DNA from: JANQNX01 sp040217095
GTDB lineage: Bacteria; Pseudomonadota; Gammaproteobacteria; Eutrophobiales; Eutrophobiaceae
DNA length: 64,000 nucleotides
Direction of reading: 5' to 3'
Assembly: GCA_965229565.1 (NCBI GenBank)
Contig: OZ245888.1
Coordinates: 1,550,001-1,614,000 of the forward strand
Shown: in pieces, positions 9,430 to 15,482 of the stretch
Numbering within the stretch: position 1 is the stretch's first letter
Layout of the letters: each line of letters starts with the position of its first letter
Position numbers and translations under genes: made by a program
Notes under the pieces: generated by a model
Database searches by the model: none
Seen by the model: the letters and a program-made list of their open reading frames with translations, nothing else
What the model was told of the DNA's origin: nothing

Positions 9430-10830
9430 ATGGTAGCGAAAACCCTTTATGACAAGCTGTGGGATGATCATGTCGTGCATGATTATGGCGATGGCTCGGC
9501 ATTAATCTATATTGATCGACACTTGATCCACGAGGTCACCTCTCCGCAGGCCTTCGAGGGGTTGAAGCTTGCCGGTAGAAAGCCCTGGCGGCTGAATACC
9601 AACCTGGCCGTGCCCGATCATAATGTCCCGACAGTAAACCGCCAGGTGATTGAAGACCCGATATCGAAACTCCAGCTCGAAACCCTGGATAAAAACTGCG
9701 CCGAGACCGGGATTACCAAATTCGAGATGTTAGACCCGCGCCAGGGCATCGTGCACGTCATCGGCCCGGAGCAGGGGGCGTCCTTGCCCGGCATGACCAT
9801 CGTCTGTGGTGATTCGCATACCTCGACCAACGGCGCACTGGGTGCCTTCGCGTTTGGTATCGGGACCTCCGAGGTGGAACACACGCTTGCCACGCAGTGT
9901 TTGGTATTGAAGAAAGCGAAGAACATGCTGGTACGCGTGAATGGCCATGTTGGCAAGGGTGTGACGGCCAAGGACATCGTGCTCGCTATTATTGGCAAGA
10001 TTGGCACCGCAGGCGGAACCGGGCACAGCATCGAGTTTGCCGGTGAGGCCATCGAAGCCTTGTCGATAGAAGGACGCATGACGGTATGTAATATGAGTAT
10101 CGAGGCTGGTGCCCGCGTGGGCCTGATTGCCGTGGATCAAAAAACACTGGATTACGTCAAGGGACGCCCGTATTCACCGAAAGGTGCCGATTGGGACAAG
10201 GCCGTGGCCTTGTGGTCAGAATTGAAGAGTGACCCGGATGCACATTTCGACAAGGTGGTGGAACTGGACGCGGCCAGTATTGAACCGCAGGTAACCTGGG
10301 GCACGTCACCGGAGATGGTTGTCTCGGTTAAAAGCAGCGTGCCCGATCCTGATAAGGAAACTGATAATGTTAAACGCGAGGGGATGCAAAAGGCCCTGGC
10401 CTACATGGACCTGAAGGCCAGTACACCTATATCTGATATCAAGCTCGATAAAATCTTTATCGGTTCCTGCACCAATTCCCGTATCGAGGACCTGCGTGTG
10501 GCTGCGGATATTGTCAGGGGTAAAAAGGTTGCGGATAACATCAAGCTGGCCATGGTAGTGCCCGGCTCCGGCCTGGTTAAAAAGCAGGCAGAAGAAGAAG
10601 GGTTGGCCCAGGCCTTCCTGGATGCCGGTTTCGAATGGCGCGACCCCGGTTGTTCCATGTGCCTGGGTATGAACCCGGATCGGTTAAGCAGGGGTGAGCG
10701 CTGTGCCTCCACCTCCAACCGTAATTTCGAGGGACGCCAGGGACAGGGTGGACGTACGCACCTGGTCAGCCCGGGTATGGCGGCGGCGGCGGCAATTGCC
10801 GGCCACTTTGTTGATGTGAGAGATTGGTGA
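9430..10830 (+). CDS. leuC: 3-isopropylmalate dehydratase large subunit
   Basis: 466 residues from the ATG at 9430, with a GTG codon just before. It isomerises 2-isopropylmalate to 3-isopropylmalate in leucine synthesis, as a heterodimer with LeuD in the cytoplasm. The three [4Fe-4S] ligands are visible: Cys347 in GSCTNSRIEDL, Cys408 and Cys411 in GCSMCLGMN. LYDKLWDDHVV at the N-terminus and GDSHTSTNGALGAFAFGIG are hallmark LeuC motifs. Full length, no damage. Normally leuD follows directly; here about 530 nt carrying a four-helix-bundle gene between heptad repeats separates them, and the repeats begin right at the leuC stop codon. Confidence 0.97.
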   Translation: MVAKTLYDKLWDDHVVHDYGDGSALIYIDRHLIHEVTSPQAFEGLKLAGRKPWRLNTNLAVPDHNVPTVNRQVIEDPISKLQLETLDKNCAETGITKFEMLDPRQGIVHVIGPEQGASLPGMTIVCGDSHTSTNGALGAFAFGIGTSEVEHTLATQCLVLKKAKNMLVRVNGHVGKGVTAKDIVLAIIGKIGTAGGTGHSIEFAGEAIEALSIEGRMTVCNMSIEAGARVGLIAVDQKTLDYVKGRPYSPKGADWDKAVALWSELKSDPDAHFDKVVELDAASIEPQVTWGTSPEMVVSVKSSVPDPDKETDNVKREGMQKALAYMDLKASTPISDIKLDKIFIGSCTNSRIEDLRVAADIVRGKKVADNIKLAMVVPGSGLVKKQAEEEGLAQAFLDAGFEWRDPGCSMCLGMNPDRLSRGERCASTSNRNFEGRQGQGGRTHLVSPGMAAAAAIAGHFVDVRDW

Positions 10831-10900
10831 GTGGTGAAGTAGGGAATAGTGAGTGGGGAATGGTGAATAGTGATTAGTTATTCAACTAGGGATTAGTTAA
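10826..10900. repeat. Degenerate 7-bp repeat array, reverse orientation (TAGTGAT/TGGTGAA type)
   Basis: Starting at the leuC stop, the sequence reads as heptads TGGTGAG, TGGTGAA, (GTAGGGAA), TAGTGAG, TGGGGAA, TGGTGAA, TAGTGAT, TAGTTAT and more degenerate units. Their reverse complements are the NTCACYA heptads found upstream of leuD, rfaH, gltX and tRNA-Glu. Together with the array at 11264-11356 it forms an inverted pair around the four-helix-bundle gene. Confidence 0.75.
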
Positions 10901-10920
10901 TGTAGAGGAGTGTGACAAGG

Positions 10921-11280
10921 ATGAAATCACATAAAGACTTGGACGTATGGAATAAAGCTATTGATTTTTCAGGAAATATTTACAATTTGACCAAAGATTA
11001 TCCTCGCGAGGAAATCTACTGCCTTGTATCTCAGATGCGTAGGGCTGTGGTATCTATCGCTGCTAATATTTCAGAGGGTGCTGCAAGAAGAAGCCGCAAA
11101 GAATTTATTCAGTTCTTGTATATTGCAAGAGGATCTGCAAGTGAACTGGATACATTACTGGAGATTTCCGATAGAACTAAAATGACTGCAAGTGAATTAA
11201 TTATAAAGGCAAAAGAAGATAATCTCGTACTTATGAAAATGCTGTCGGCATTAATCGGCAGCTTAAATACCAATCACTAA
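10921..11280 (+). CDS. Four-helix-bundle protein (23S rRNA intervening-sequence / S23 family)
   Basis: 119 residues from the ATG at 10921 (an in-frame GTG lies 9 nt upstream; AGAGGAG at about 10903 could serve as ribosome site). The family signature is complete: DLDVWNKAIDF, IYNLTKDYPREE, SQMRRAVVSIAANISEGA and FLYIARGSASELDTLLEI. Relatives occur in 23S rRNA intervening sequences and as stand-alone genes, and the fold is shared with the Avd accessory protein of diversity-generating retroelements; the molecular role is not established. The last codons (NTNH, stop) are themselves made of the heptad repeat, so the repeat supplies the stop codon. It interrupts the leuC-leuD pair and is more AT-rich than its neighbours, which suggests a mobile passenger. 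Confidence 0.85.
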   Translation: MKSHKDLDVWNKAIDFSGNIYNLTKDYPREEIYCLVSQMRRAVVSIAANISEGAARRSRKEFIQFLYIARGSASELDTLLEISDRTKMTASELIIKAKEDNLVLMKMLSALIGSLNTNH

Positions 11281-11356
11281 TCACGAGTAACAATTCACCA
11301 ATAACCATTCACGAATCACCAATAACTATTCACTAATTAACGAGTAACCAATCACC
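11264..11356. repeat. Degenerate 7-bp repeat array (NTCACYA type) ending at leuD
   Basis: About twelve heptads can be read: CAATCAC, TAATCAC, GAGTAAC, AATTCAC, CAATAAC, CATTCAC, GAATCAC, CAATAAC, TATTCAC, then a slightly longer unit, GAGTAAC and CAATCAC, followed by CAAA and the leuD ATG. It overlaps the end of the four-helix-bundle gene and leaves no Shine-Dalgarno sequence for leuD. Confidence 0.85.
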
Positions 11357-11359
11357 AAA

Positions 11360-12010
11360 ATGGAAGCATATAAAACCTTTACCGGTATTATCGCGCCACT
11401 GGATCGACCCAATGTCGATACCGATGCCATCATCCCGAAACAATTCCTGAAGTCGATCAAGCGCACGGGCTTTGGCCCCAACCTGTTTGATGACTGGCGT
11501 TACCAGGACGAGGCGGACCCGTTAAACCCCGAAGCGCCGCGCGAGGTGAACCCGGATTTCGTGCTAAACAAGTCGCCATATGACAAGGCGCAGATACTGG
11601 TCGCGCGTGAGAACTTCGGTTGCGGTTCGTCCCGCGAGCATGCGGTCTGGGCGTTGGAAGATTTCGGTTTCAAGGCCGTGATCGCTCCCAGCTATGCGGA
11701 TATCTTTTATAGTAATTCATTCAAGAACGGCTTTTTGCCGATCAAGCTTGCTAACAGTGAAGTGGATGCCATCTTTGCCGCGGTGACTGCTAACAACGGC
11801 CAACAGGCAACCGTGGATCTTGAGAACCAGACTGTCAGCGTGGAAGGTGGAGAGACCTATTCGTTTGATATCGAGTCAAACCTCAAGGAACGGTTGTTGC
11901 AGGGGCTGGATGATATTGGCCTGACCTTGCAAAAGGCCGATGAGATTCGGACCTACGAAAAAAAGCGCGCTGAAGTTGCGCCCTGGTTGTTTTCGGACAA
12001 TGGTTCCTAA
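11360..12010 (+). CDS. leuD: 3-isopropylmalate dehydratase small subunit
   Basis: 216 residues, normal LeuD length. It pairs with LeuC to form isopropylmalate isomerase. Hallmarks: FTGIIAPLDRPNVDTDAIIP at the N-terminus, then ARENFGCGSSREHAVWAL and PSYADIFYSNSFKNG. The ATG at 11360 is preceded directly by heptad repeats (ACCAATCACCAAA) and no purine-rich ribosome site is visible, although the start is fixed by homology. Separation from leuC raises the question how the two subunits are kept balanced. Downstream lies a palindromic element, not leuB. Confidence 0.96.
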   Translation: MEAYKTFTGIIAPLDRPNVDTDAIIPKQFLKSIKRTGFGPNLFDDWRYQDEADPLNPEAPREVNPDFVLNKSPYDKAQILVARENFGCGSSREHAVWALEDFGFKAVIAPSYADIFYSNSFKNGFLPIKLANSEVDAIFAAVTANNGQQATVDLENQTVSVEGGETYSFDIESNLKERLLQGLDDIGLTLQKADEIRTYEKKRAEVAPWLFSDNGS

Positions 12011-12021
12011 TAATAGTGTTA

Positions 12022-12147
12022 TATAGCCAAAGTATTTCGTTTTGCAGCCAGGCGGCAAGCGAGTGAGTCCCCTGAGCTTAGTGAACTAAGTGACTGGGGT
12101 GAAAGAGCGTAGCCAACGCCGCTGCAAAGTGAAAGACGAAGGGTATA
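12022..12147. repeat. Long imperfect palindromic element (REP/MITE-like)
   Basis: About 126 bp bounded by TATA on both sides. The left arm (TTTCGTTTTGCAGCC) pairs with the right arm (GCTGCAAAGTGAAAGACGAA), the inner part GAGTGAGTCCCC with GGGGTGAAAGAG, and the core is GCTTAGTGAACTAAGT. No open reading frame. It resembles non-autonomous palindromic repeats dispersed in gammaproteobacterial genomes; only one copy is in this window, so its repeat nature rests on the structure alone. Confidence 0.55.
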
Positions 12148-12150
12148 AAT

Positions 12151-12175
12151 AAAAAACCCCGCTATTAAACGGGGT
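12151..12175 (-). terminator. Rho-independent terminator on the minus strand
   Basis: Stem ACCCCG (12156-12161) and CGGGGT (12170-12175) with an 8-nt loop. Read on the minus strand the stem is followed by a T-run (TTTTTTATTTA); on the plus strand no T-run follows. No minus-strand protein gene lies upstream, so it must end some other transcript, perhaps the structured RNA at 12176-12345. Confidence 0.65.
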
Positions 12176-12345
12176 CTGCTAAAAGCAAAGGGATCTTGAG
12201 ATTTGTAAAGTGATTAACCTTACGTGATGTAAGGTAGCACCTGCCCCGAATTATGGAATGATTCGGATTGAGTATTTTGAGGTGGCACACCTCTACCCTG
12301 AATTGGGGAGGCGATGTAATAAACTATTGATTTATAAATCTATTT
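12176..12345 (-). ncRNA. Candidate structured small RNA antisense to the rfaH leader
   Basis: Four short hairpins follow one another: accttac/gtaaggt (12217-12223 with 12229-12235), ccgaat/attcgg (12246-12251 with 12261-12266), gaggtg/cacctc (12279-12284 with 12288-12293), and ctaccc/ggggag with one mismatch just after. On the minus strand they lead into the terminator at 12151-12175. Two of them sit in a similar context (GGTAGCACCTGCCCCGAATT and GGTGGCACACC...CCCTGAATTGGGG), like a duplicated module. On the plus strand the same structures would form the rfaH leader. I do not recognise a known RNA family; 3' end defined, 5' end guessed. Confidence 0.3.
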
Positions 12346-12360
12346 TTTGCATCATTTCCA

Positions 12361-12472
12361 CTAATCACTAATCACTAATCACTAATCACTAATCACTAAT
12401 CACTAATCACTAATCACTAATCACTAATCACTAATCACTAATCACTAATCACTAATCACTAATCACTAATCA
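12361..12472. repeat. Perfect 16-copy CTAATCA heptanucleotide tandem repeat abutting rfaH
   Basis: Sixteen identical 7-bp units, 112 bp without a single mismatch, followed by CCA and the rfaH ATG at 12476. It occupies the position of the ribosome-binding site and 5' leader. Perfect tandem arrays of this kind expand and contract by slipped-strand mispairing; intergenic heptamer tracts change gene expression in known phase-variable systems such as the Haemophilus hmw promoters. Confidence 0.97.
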
Positions 12473-12475
12473 CCA

Positions 12476-12973
12476 ATGAAAGCCTGGTATCTCATTTACA
12501 CCAAACCCAAGCAGGAAGACGTGGCCCTGGCGAATCTTGAACGACAGGGGTTCCAGTCTTACCTGCCCAGGGTAATGGGCTTAAAAAGAAAGCAGGGGCG
12601 ATCCATCAAGACCGTTTTACCCATGTTTCCGCGCTACCTGTTTATCTACCTGGATAACCAGACAGACAACTGGGGCCCGATCCGGTCCACGATTGGCGTC
12701 GCCAACATGGTACGTTTCGGGATGGAAGCGGCGCGGGTGCCTGAACAACTGGTCCAGGAAATTCGAGCAAGGGAAAACGCTGATGGTGTGGTGGCCTTGC
12801 CCGACAAGGCATTTGAAAAGGGTCAGACAGTACGTATCACCACGGGCCCGTTTGAAGGCTACGAGGCTATATTCTCTGACAGGCAGGCGAAAAACCGTGT
12901 GCTGGTATTACTCAAGATTGCCGAGAACTTTGTTAACGTAAAACTCGACCAGCACGAAATCGAATCCATCTAG
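12476..12973 (+). CDS. rfaH: Transcription antitermination protein RfaH
   Basis: 165 residues, typical of RfaH. The N-terminal NGN domain begins KAWYLIYTKPKQEDVALANL and contains GFQSYLPR, the RfaH (not NusG) signature; LPMFPRYLFIYLD follows. A KOW domain starts near residue 118 (KGQTVRITTGPFEGYEAIFS). RfaH binds RNA polymerase paused at an ops element, suppresses pausing and termination in long surface-polysaccharide operons, and recruits ribosomes. A canonical ops site lies at 36960 in this window. The start codon is preceded by 16 CTAATCA repeats and no Shine-Dalgarno sequence, so translation should be weak or repeat-dependent. Confidence 0.95.
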   Translation: MKAWYLIYTKPKQEDVALANLERQGFQSYLPRVMGLKRKQGRSIKTVLPMFPRYLFIYLDNQTDNWGPIRSTIGVANMVRFGMEAARVPEQLVQEIRARENADGVVALPDKAFEKGQTVRITTGPFEGYEAIFSDRQAKNRVLVLLKIAENFVNVKLDQHEIESI

Positions 12974-12983
12974 CGCCACGAAC

Positions 12984-13063
12984 TAATCACTAATAACTAT
13001 TCACCAATCACTACTCACTACTCACTACTCACTACTCACTAATCACCAGTAACCATTCACTAA
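12984..13063. repeat. Degenerate heptad repeat array abutting gltX
   Basis: Heptads of the NTCACYA type, including four consecutive CTCACTA copies (around 13012-13040), then ATCACCA, GTAACCA and TTCACTA, ending at the gltX ATG. It begins about 10 nt after the rfaH stop codon. As at leuD and rfaH, no Shine-Dalgarno sequence fits between the array and the ATG. Confidence 0.9.
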
Positions 13064-14467
13064 ATGACCATCAAAACCCGTTTTGCCCCCAGCCCGACCG
13101 GCTCGCTGCACATAGGTGGAGTCCGAACCGCGCTTTTTTCCTGGCTCTATGCCCGCCACCACGGTGGCGAGTTCTTCCTGCGTATCGAGGATACCGACCG
13201 CGAGCGTTCCACCGATGAAGCTATTCAAATTATCCTGGACGGGATGGCGTGGCTCGATCTCGACCATGATGGAGAAATCACCTACCAGACCCGGCGATTT
13301 GATCGCTACCGGGAGATTATCAAGACACTGTTGGAGAACGGGCACGCCTACCACTGCAACTGTTCCAGGGAACGGCTCGATGAATTACGTGAGCAGGCCA
13401 TGGCCAATGGGCAAAAACCCCGCTATGACGGCCATTGTCGGGTGTTAAACCTGGATGCGGATAACGCGGTTGTCCGTTTCAGGAACCCGGTGGACGGCGA
13501 GGTGATCGTCGAGGATGAAATACAGGGCAGGGTGGTGTTTCAAAACAGTGAACTGGATGACCTGATTATTGCCCGCTCGGATGGCACGCCGACCTATAAC
13601 CTGACCGTGGTGGTGGACGACATGGACATGGAGGTGACGCACGTCATACGTGGTGATGACCACCTGAATAACACCCCGCGCCAGGCCAATATCCTGAAGG
13701 CACTGGGTGCCAGTGTGCCGAAATATGCACACATACCGATGATACTTGGCCCGGATGGCAGGAAACTCTCCAAGCGGGATGGCGCTGCCAGTGTGCTGCA
13801 ATACCGTGAAGATGGCTACCTGCCTGATGCGCTGTTGAATTACCTGGTGCGGCTGGGATGGTCACACGCCGATGAGGAGATCTTTTCCCGCCAGCAGATG
13901 ATCGATTTGTTTGATATCAAGGACGTGAACAAGTCAGCGGCCAGTATTAACCCGGAAAAGCTTAACTGGCTAAACCAGCACTACCTGAAAGAGACCGAAT
14001 CGGCAGCCCTGGTTGAGCCATTACAGGCCCAGTTGGCTGCCCTGGGAGTAACCACCGATGATGGTCCCGGTATCGTCGCGCTAATTGATGTGCAAAAGCA
14101 GCGTACCGAGACCCTGAAGGACATGGCGGTACAATCAGCCTGTTTCTTCCAGGATTTTGATGAATTTGATGCCAACGCGGCGAAGAAACATTTGCGCCCG
14201 GTCATACTGGAACCGATGCAAAAGCTGTACGACTCCCTGCAAGGTCTGGCTGACTGGGAAAACGATGCCATCAAGCAGACTATCGAGACCGTGGCCGCCG
14301 AATTCGACATGAATATGGGTAAACTGGGACAGCCACTGCGCGTGGCCGTAACCGGTACCGGCATCTCACCGAACATCGATGACACCGTGCGCCTGATGGG
14401 TAAGGACAAGACCCTGAAAAGACTTAAAAAAGCGCTGGATTTTATCGAAATGCGCGCTAATTCTTGA
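13064..14467 (+). CDS. gltX: Glutamyl-tRNA synthetase
   Basis: 467 residues, full length. It charges tRNA-Glu with glutamate in the cytoplasm. The class I signatures are both present: FAPSPTGSLHIGGVRTALF with the HIGH-type site at residues about 8-20, and KLSKRDGA (KMSKS motif) at about residue 237. FFLRIEDTDRERS and GWSHADEEIF are typical of bacterial GluRS. The substrate gene tRNA-Glu lies only about 380 nt downstream. The start is fixed by homology although heptad repeats replace the ribosome site. Confidence 0.98.
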   Translation: MTIKTRFAPSPTGSLHIGGVRTALFSWLYARHHGGEFFLRIEDTDRERSTDEAIQIILDGMAWLDLDHDGEITYQTRRFDRYREIIKTLLENGHAYHCNCSRERLDELREQAMANGQKPRYDGHCRVLNLDADNAVVRFRNPVDGEVIVEDEIQGRVVFQNSELDDLIIARSDGTPTYNLTVVVDDMDMEVTHVIRGDDHLNNTPRQANILKALGASVPKYAHIPMILGPDGRKLSKRDGAASVLQYREDGYLPDALLNYLVRLGWSHADEEIFSRQQMIDLFDIKDVNKSAASINPEKLNWLNQHYLKETESAALVEPLQAQLAALGVTTDDGPGIVALIDVQKQRTETLKDMAVQSACFFQDFDEFDANAAKKHLRPVILEPMQKLYDSLQGLADWENDAIKQTIETVAAEFDMNMGKLGQPLRVAVTGTGISPNIDDTVRLMGKDKTLKRLKKALDFIEMRANS

Positions 14468-14578
14468 CACCATACAGGGGCTCACGTACAGTCTGCCGCT
14501 TCTCGAAATTGCGCCTAAATCGCAGCAAACTTGGCCTGCTGTGAATTCGAACGTAGTAAGGAATTTAATGAGAAATCC

Positions 14579-14623
14579 GGGGCTATAGCTTTCTATGCCC
14601 TGTGGGTGCAGTTGGGAGAGCGC
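14579..14623 (+). pseudogene. Interrupted 5'-half copy of tRNA-Ala
   Basis: GGGGCTATAGCT (14579-14590) equals bases 1-12 of the intact tRNA-Ala at 14690. CAGTTGGGAGAGCGC (14609-14623) matches its next 15 bases with one change. Between them sit 18 unrelated bases, and no anticodon arm or 3' half follows. The sequences before both copies are also alike (gaattta../gaatta.. before the G-run), suggesting a local duplication that then decayed. Confidence 0.6.
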
Positions 14624-14689
14624 GCAGCGCTACCCAGCGTATTTCCACGAAGAATTCATGTTATTGAATTCAAAGCTCAGGAATTAAAC

Positions 14690-14765
<76 letters not shown>

Positions 14766-14782
14766 ATAGTCAGTGACAGGAT

Positions 14783-14838
14783 TATCGTGACTGGTGATTA
14801 GTACTTTGCAAATGACTGGTCACCATTCACAATTCACC
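14783..14838. repeat. Heptad repeats in both orientations upstream of tRNA-Glu
   Basis: GTGACTGGTGATTAGT (reverse orientation) is followed after about 13 nt by ACTGGTCACCATTCAC and AATTCACCAA (forward orientation), ending about 5 nt before the tRNA-Glu 5' end. It looks like the inverted array pair around the four-helix-bundle gene, but without a gene between the arms. Confidence 0.6.
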
Positions 14839-14843
14839 AACCT

Positions 14844-14919
14844 GTCCCCTTCGTCTAGAGGCCTAGGACACCGCCCTTTCACGGCGGCAACAGGGGTTCG
14901 AATCCCCTAGGGGACGCCA
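14844..14919 (+). tRNA. tRNA-Glu (TTC anticodon)
   Basis: 76 nt including encoded CCA. Acceptor GTCCCCT/AGGGGAC, anticodon stem CCGCC/GGCGG with loop CTTTCAC (anticodon TTC), T-arm AGGGGTTCGAATCCCCT. Substrate of the GltX encoded just upstream. A strong terminator follows directly. Its 3' end is duplicated twice downstream. Confidence 0.96.
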
Positions 14920-14928
14920 TAAATAAAC

Positions 14929-14955
14929 AAGGGCACTATCAGTGCCTTTTTTTAT
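14929..14955 (+). terminator. Terminator after tRNA-Glu
   Basis: Stem GGCAC/GTGCC with loop TATCA, preceded by A-rich sequence and followed by seven T. The 52-nt segment 14910-14961 (tRNA 3' end plus terminator) is repeated exactly at 15237-15288. Confidence 0.85.
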
Positions 14956-14984
14956 TTGTGGGTATTTATTGGTATTCGAACCCC

Positions 14985-15085
14985 GGGTTCGACAAATTGC
15001 CAGGATTGGCAATTTGGGCCGCGCCAGCGACCGCGAAGCGGCAAGGCACACGGATGTGCCGCAGTCAGTCCCCTAGGGGACGCCA
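14985..15085 (+). repeat. tRNA-Glu 3'-end copy 1, interrupted in the T-loop by a palindromic element
   Basis: GGGTTCGA (14985-14992) is followed by a 75-nt element (14993-15067), then GTCCCCTAGGGGACGCCA (15068-15085), the 3' end of tRNA-Glu. The element has the palindromes CAAATTGCC/GGCAATTTG, CCGC/GCGG and GGCACA/TGTGCC. An inverted T-arm fragment (ATTCGAACCCC, 14974-14984) stands directly before it. No tRNA 5' half is present, so this is not a functional tRNA. Confidence 0.75.
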
Positions 15086-15096
15086 TTATAAAAAAT

Positions 15097-15118
15097 ACCG
15101 CCAACAGGCGGTTTTTTT
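15097..15118 (+). terminator. Terminator after tRNA-Glu 3'-end copy 1
   Basis: Stem ACCGCC (15097-15102) and GGCGGT (15107-15112) with loop AACA, followed by a T-run. Different from the terminator at the other two tRNA-Glu 3' ends. Confidence 0.85.
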
Positions 15119-15150
15119 ATAATTATGTCTAGTAAGTGATGAGAACCACG

Positions 15151-15288
15151 GTTCGACAAATTTGTCGGGAACAAATTTGAACGGCCTTTAGGCCGGCCCG
15201 AAGGGCGGAGGACAGGATGTCCGGAGTAATCCCCTTGGGGACGCCATAAATAAACAAGGGCACTATCAGTGCCTTTTTTTATTTGTGG
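15151..15288 (+). repeat. tRNA-Glu 3'-end copy 2 with palindromic insert and duplicated terminator
   Basis: GTTCGA (15151-15156), then a 72-nt element (15157-15228), then ATCCCCTTGGGGACGCCA and the same 52-nt end plus terminator as the intact gene (15237-15288). The element has CAAATTTG twice as an inverted pair, GGCC...GGCC and GGACA/TGTCC palindromes. It shares the CGAAG.GCGG..G.C..GGATG..CCG.AGT pattern with copy 1, so both are members of one element family inserted at the same T-loop position. Confidence 0.75.
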
Positions 15289-15482
15289 TACTCGTCGGCG
15301 CACTTTCCTCTGATATTTTTCCAACATTGCCACGCAATTGACATCTTAAGCGTTATCTATTCCCATTATTAGAATATAATCTTACTTATACAATTGATTA
15401 GTAAGTCAATTCTCTCGGTAACGCGATTCCATTATTATTAAATTGTTCGCGACATTATCAAATGGCAACAGGCTTAATTTAG
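15289..15482. other. Leader region of the nonulosonic-type sugar operon
   Basis: AT-rich non-coding DNA between the last tRNA-derived terminator and the neuB-like gene. A TATAAT lies at 15375-15380 and could be a -10 box, but no good -35 sits at the right distance; the TTGACA at 15338-15343 is too far upstream (31 nt). No ops element is visible here. Confidence 0.35.

Noticed and set aside
10921..11280. Four-helix-bundle gene considered as the Avd of a diversity-generating retroelement
   Set aside because: No reverse transcriptase and no template/variable repeat pair are visible nearby.
12361..12472. Repeat array considered as CRISPR
   Set aside because: Units are 7 bp and contiguous with no spacers, and no cas genes are present.
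14863..15333. Two minus-strand frames with a shared PQIKKGTDSALVYLW segment
   Set aside because: The shared segment is the reverse translation of the duplicated tRNA-Glu end and terminator, not a protein repeat.
15338..15380. TTGACA plus TATAAT as a promoter for the neuB-led operon
   Set aside because: The two boxes are 31 nt apart, too far for a sigma-70 promoter; only the -10 is kept as a possibility.
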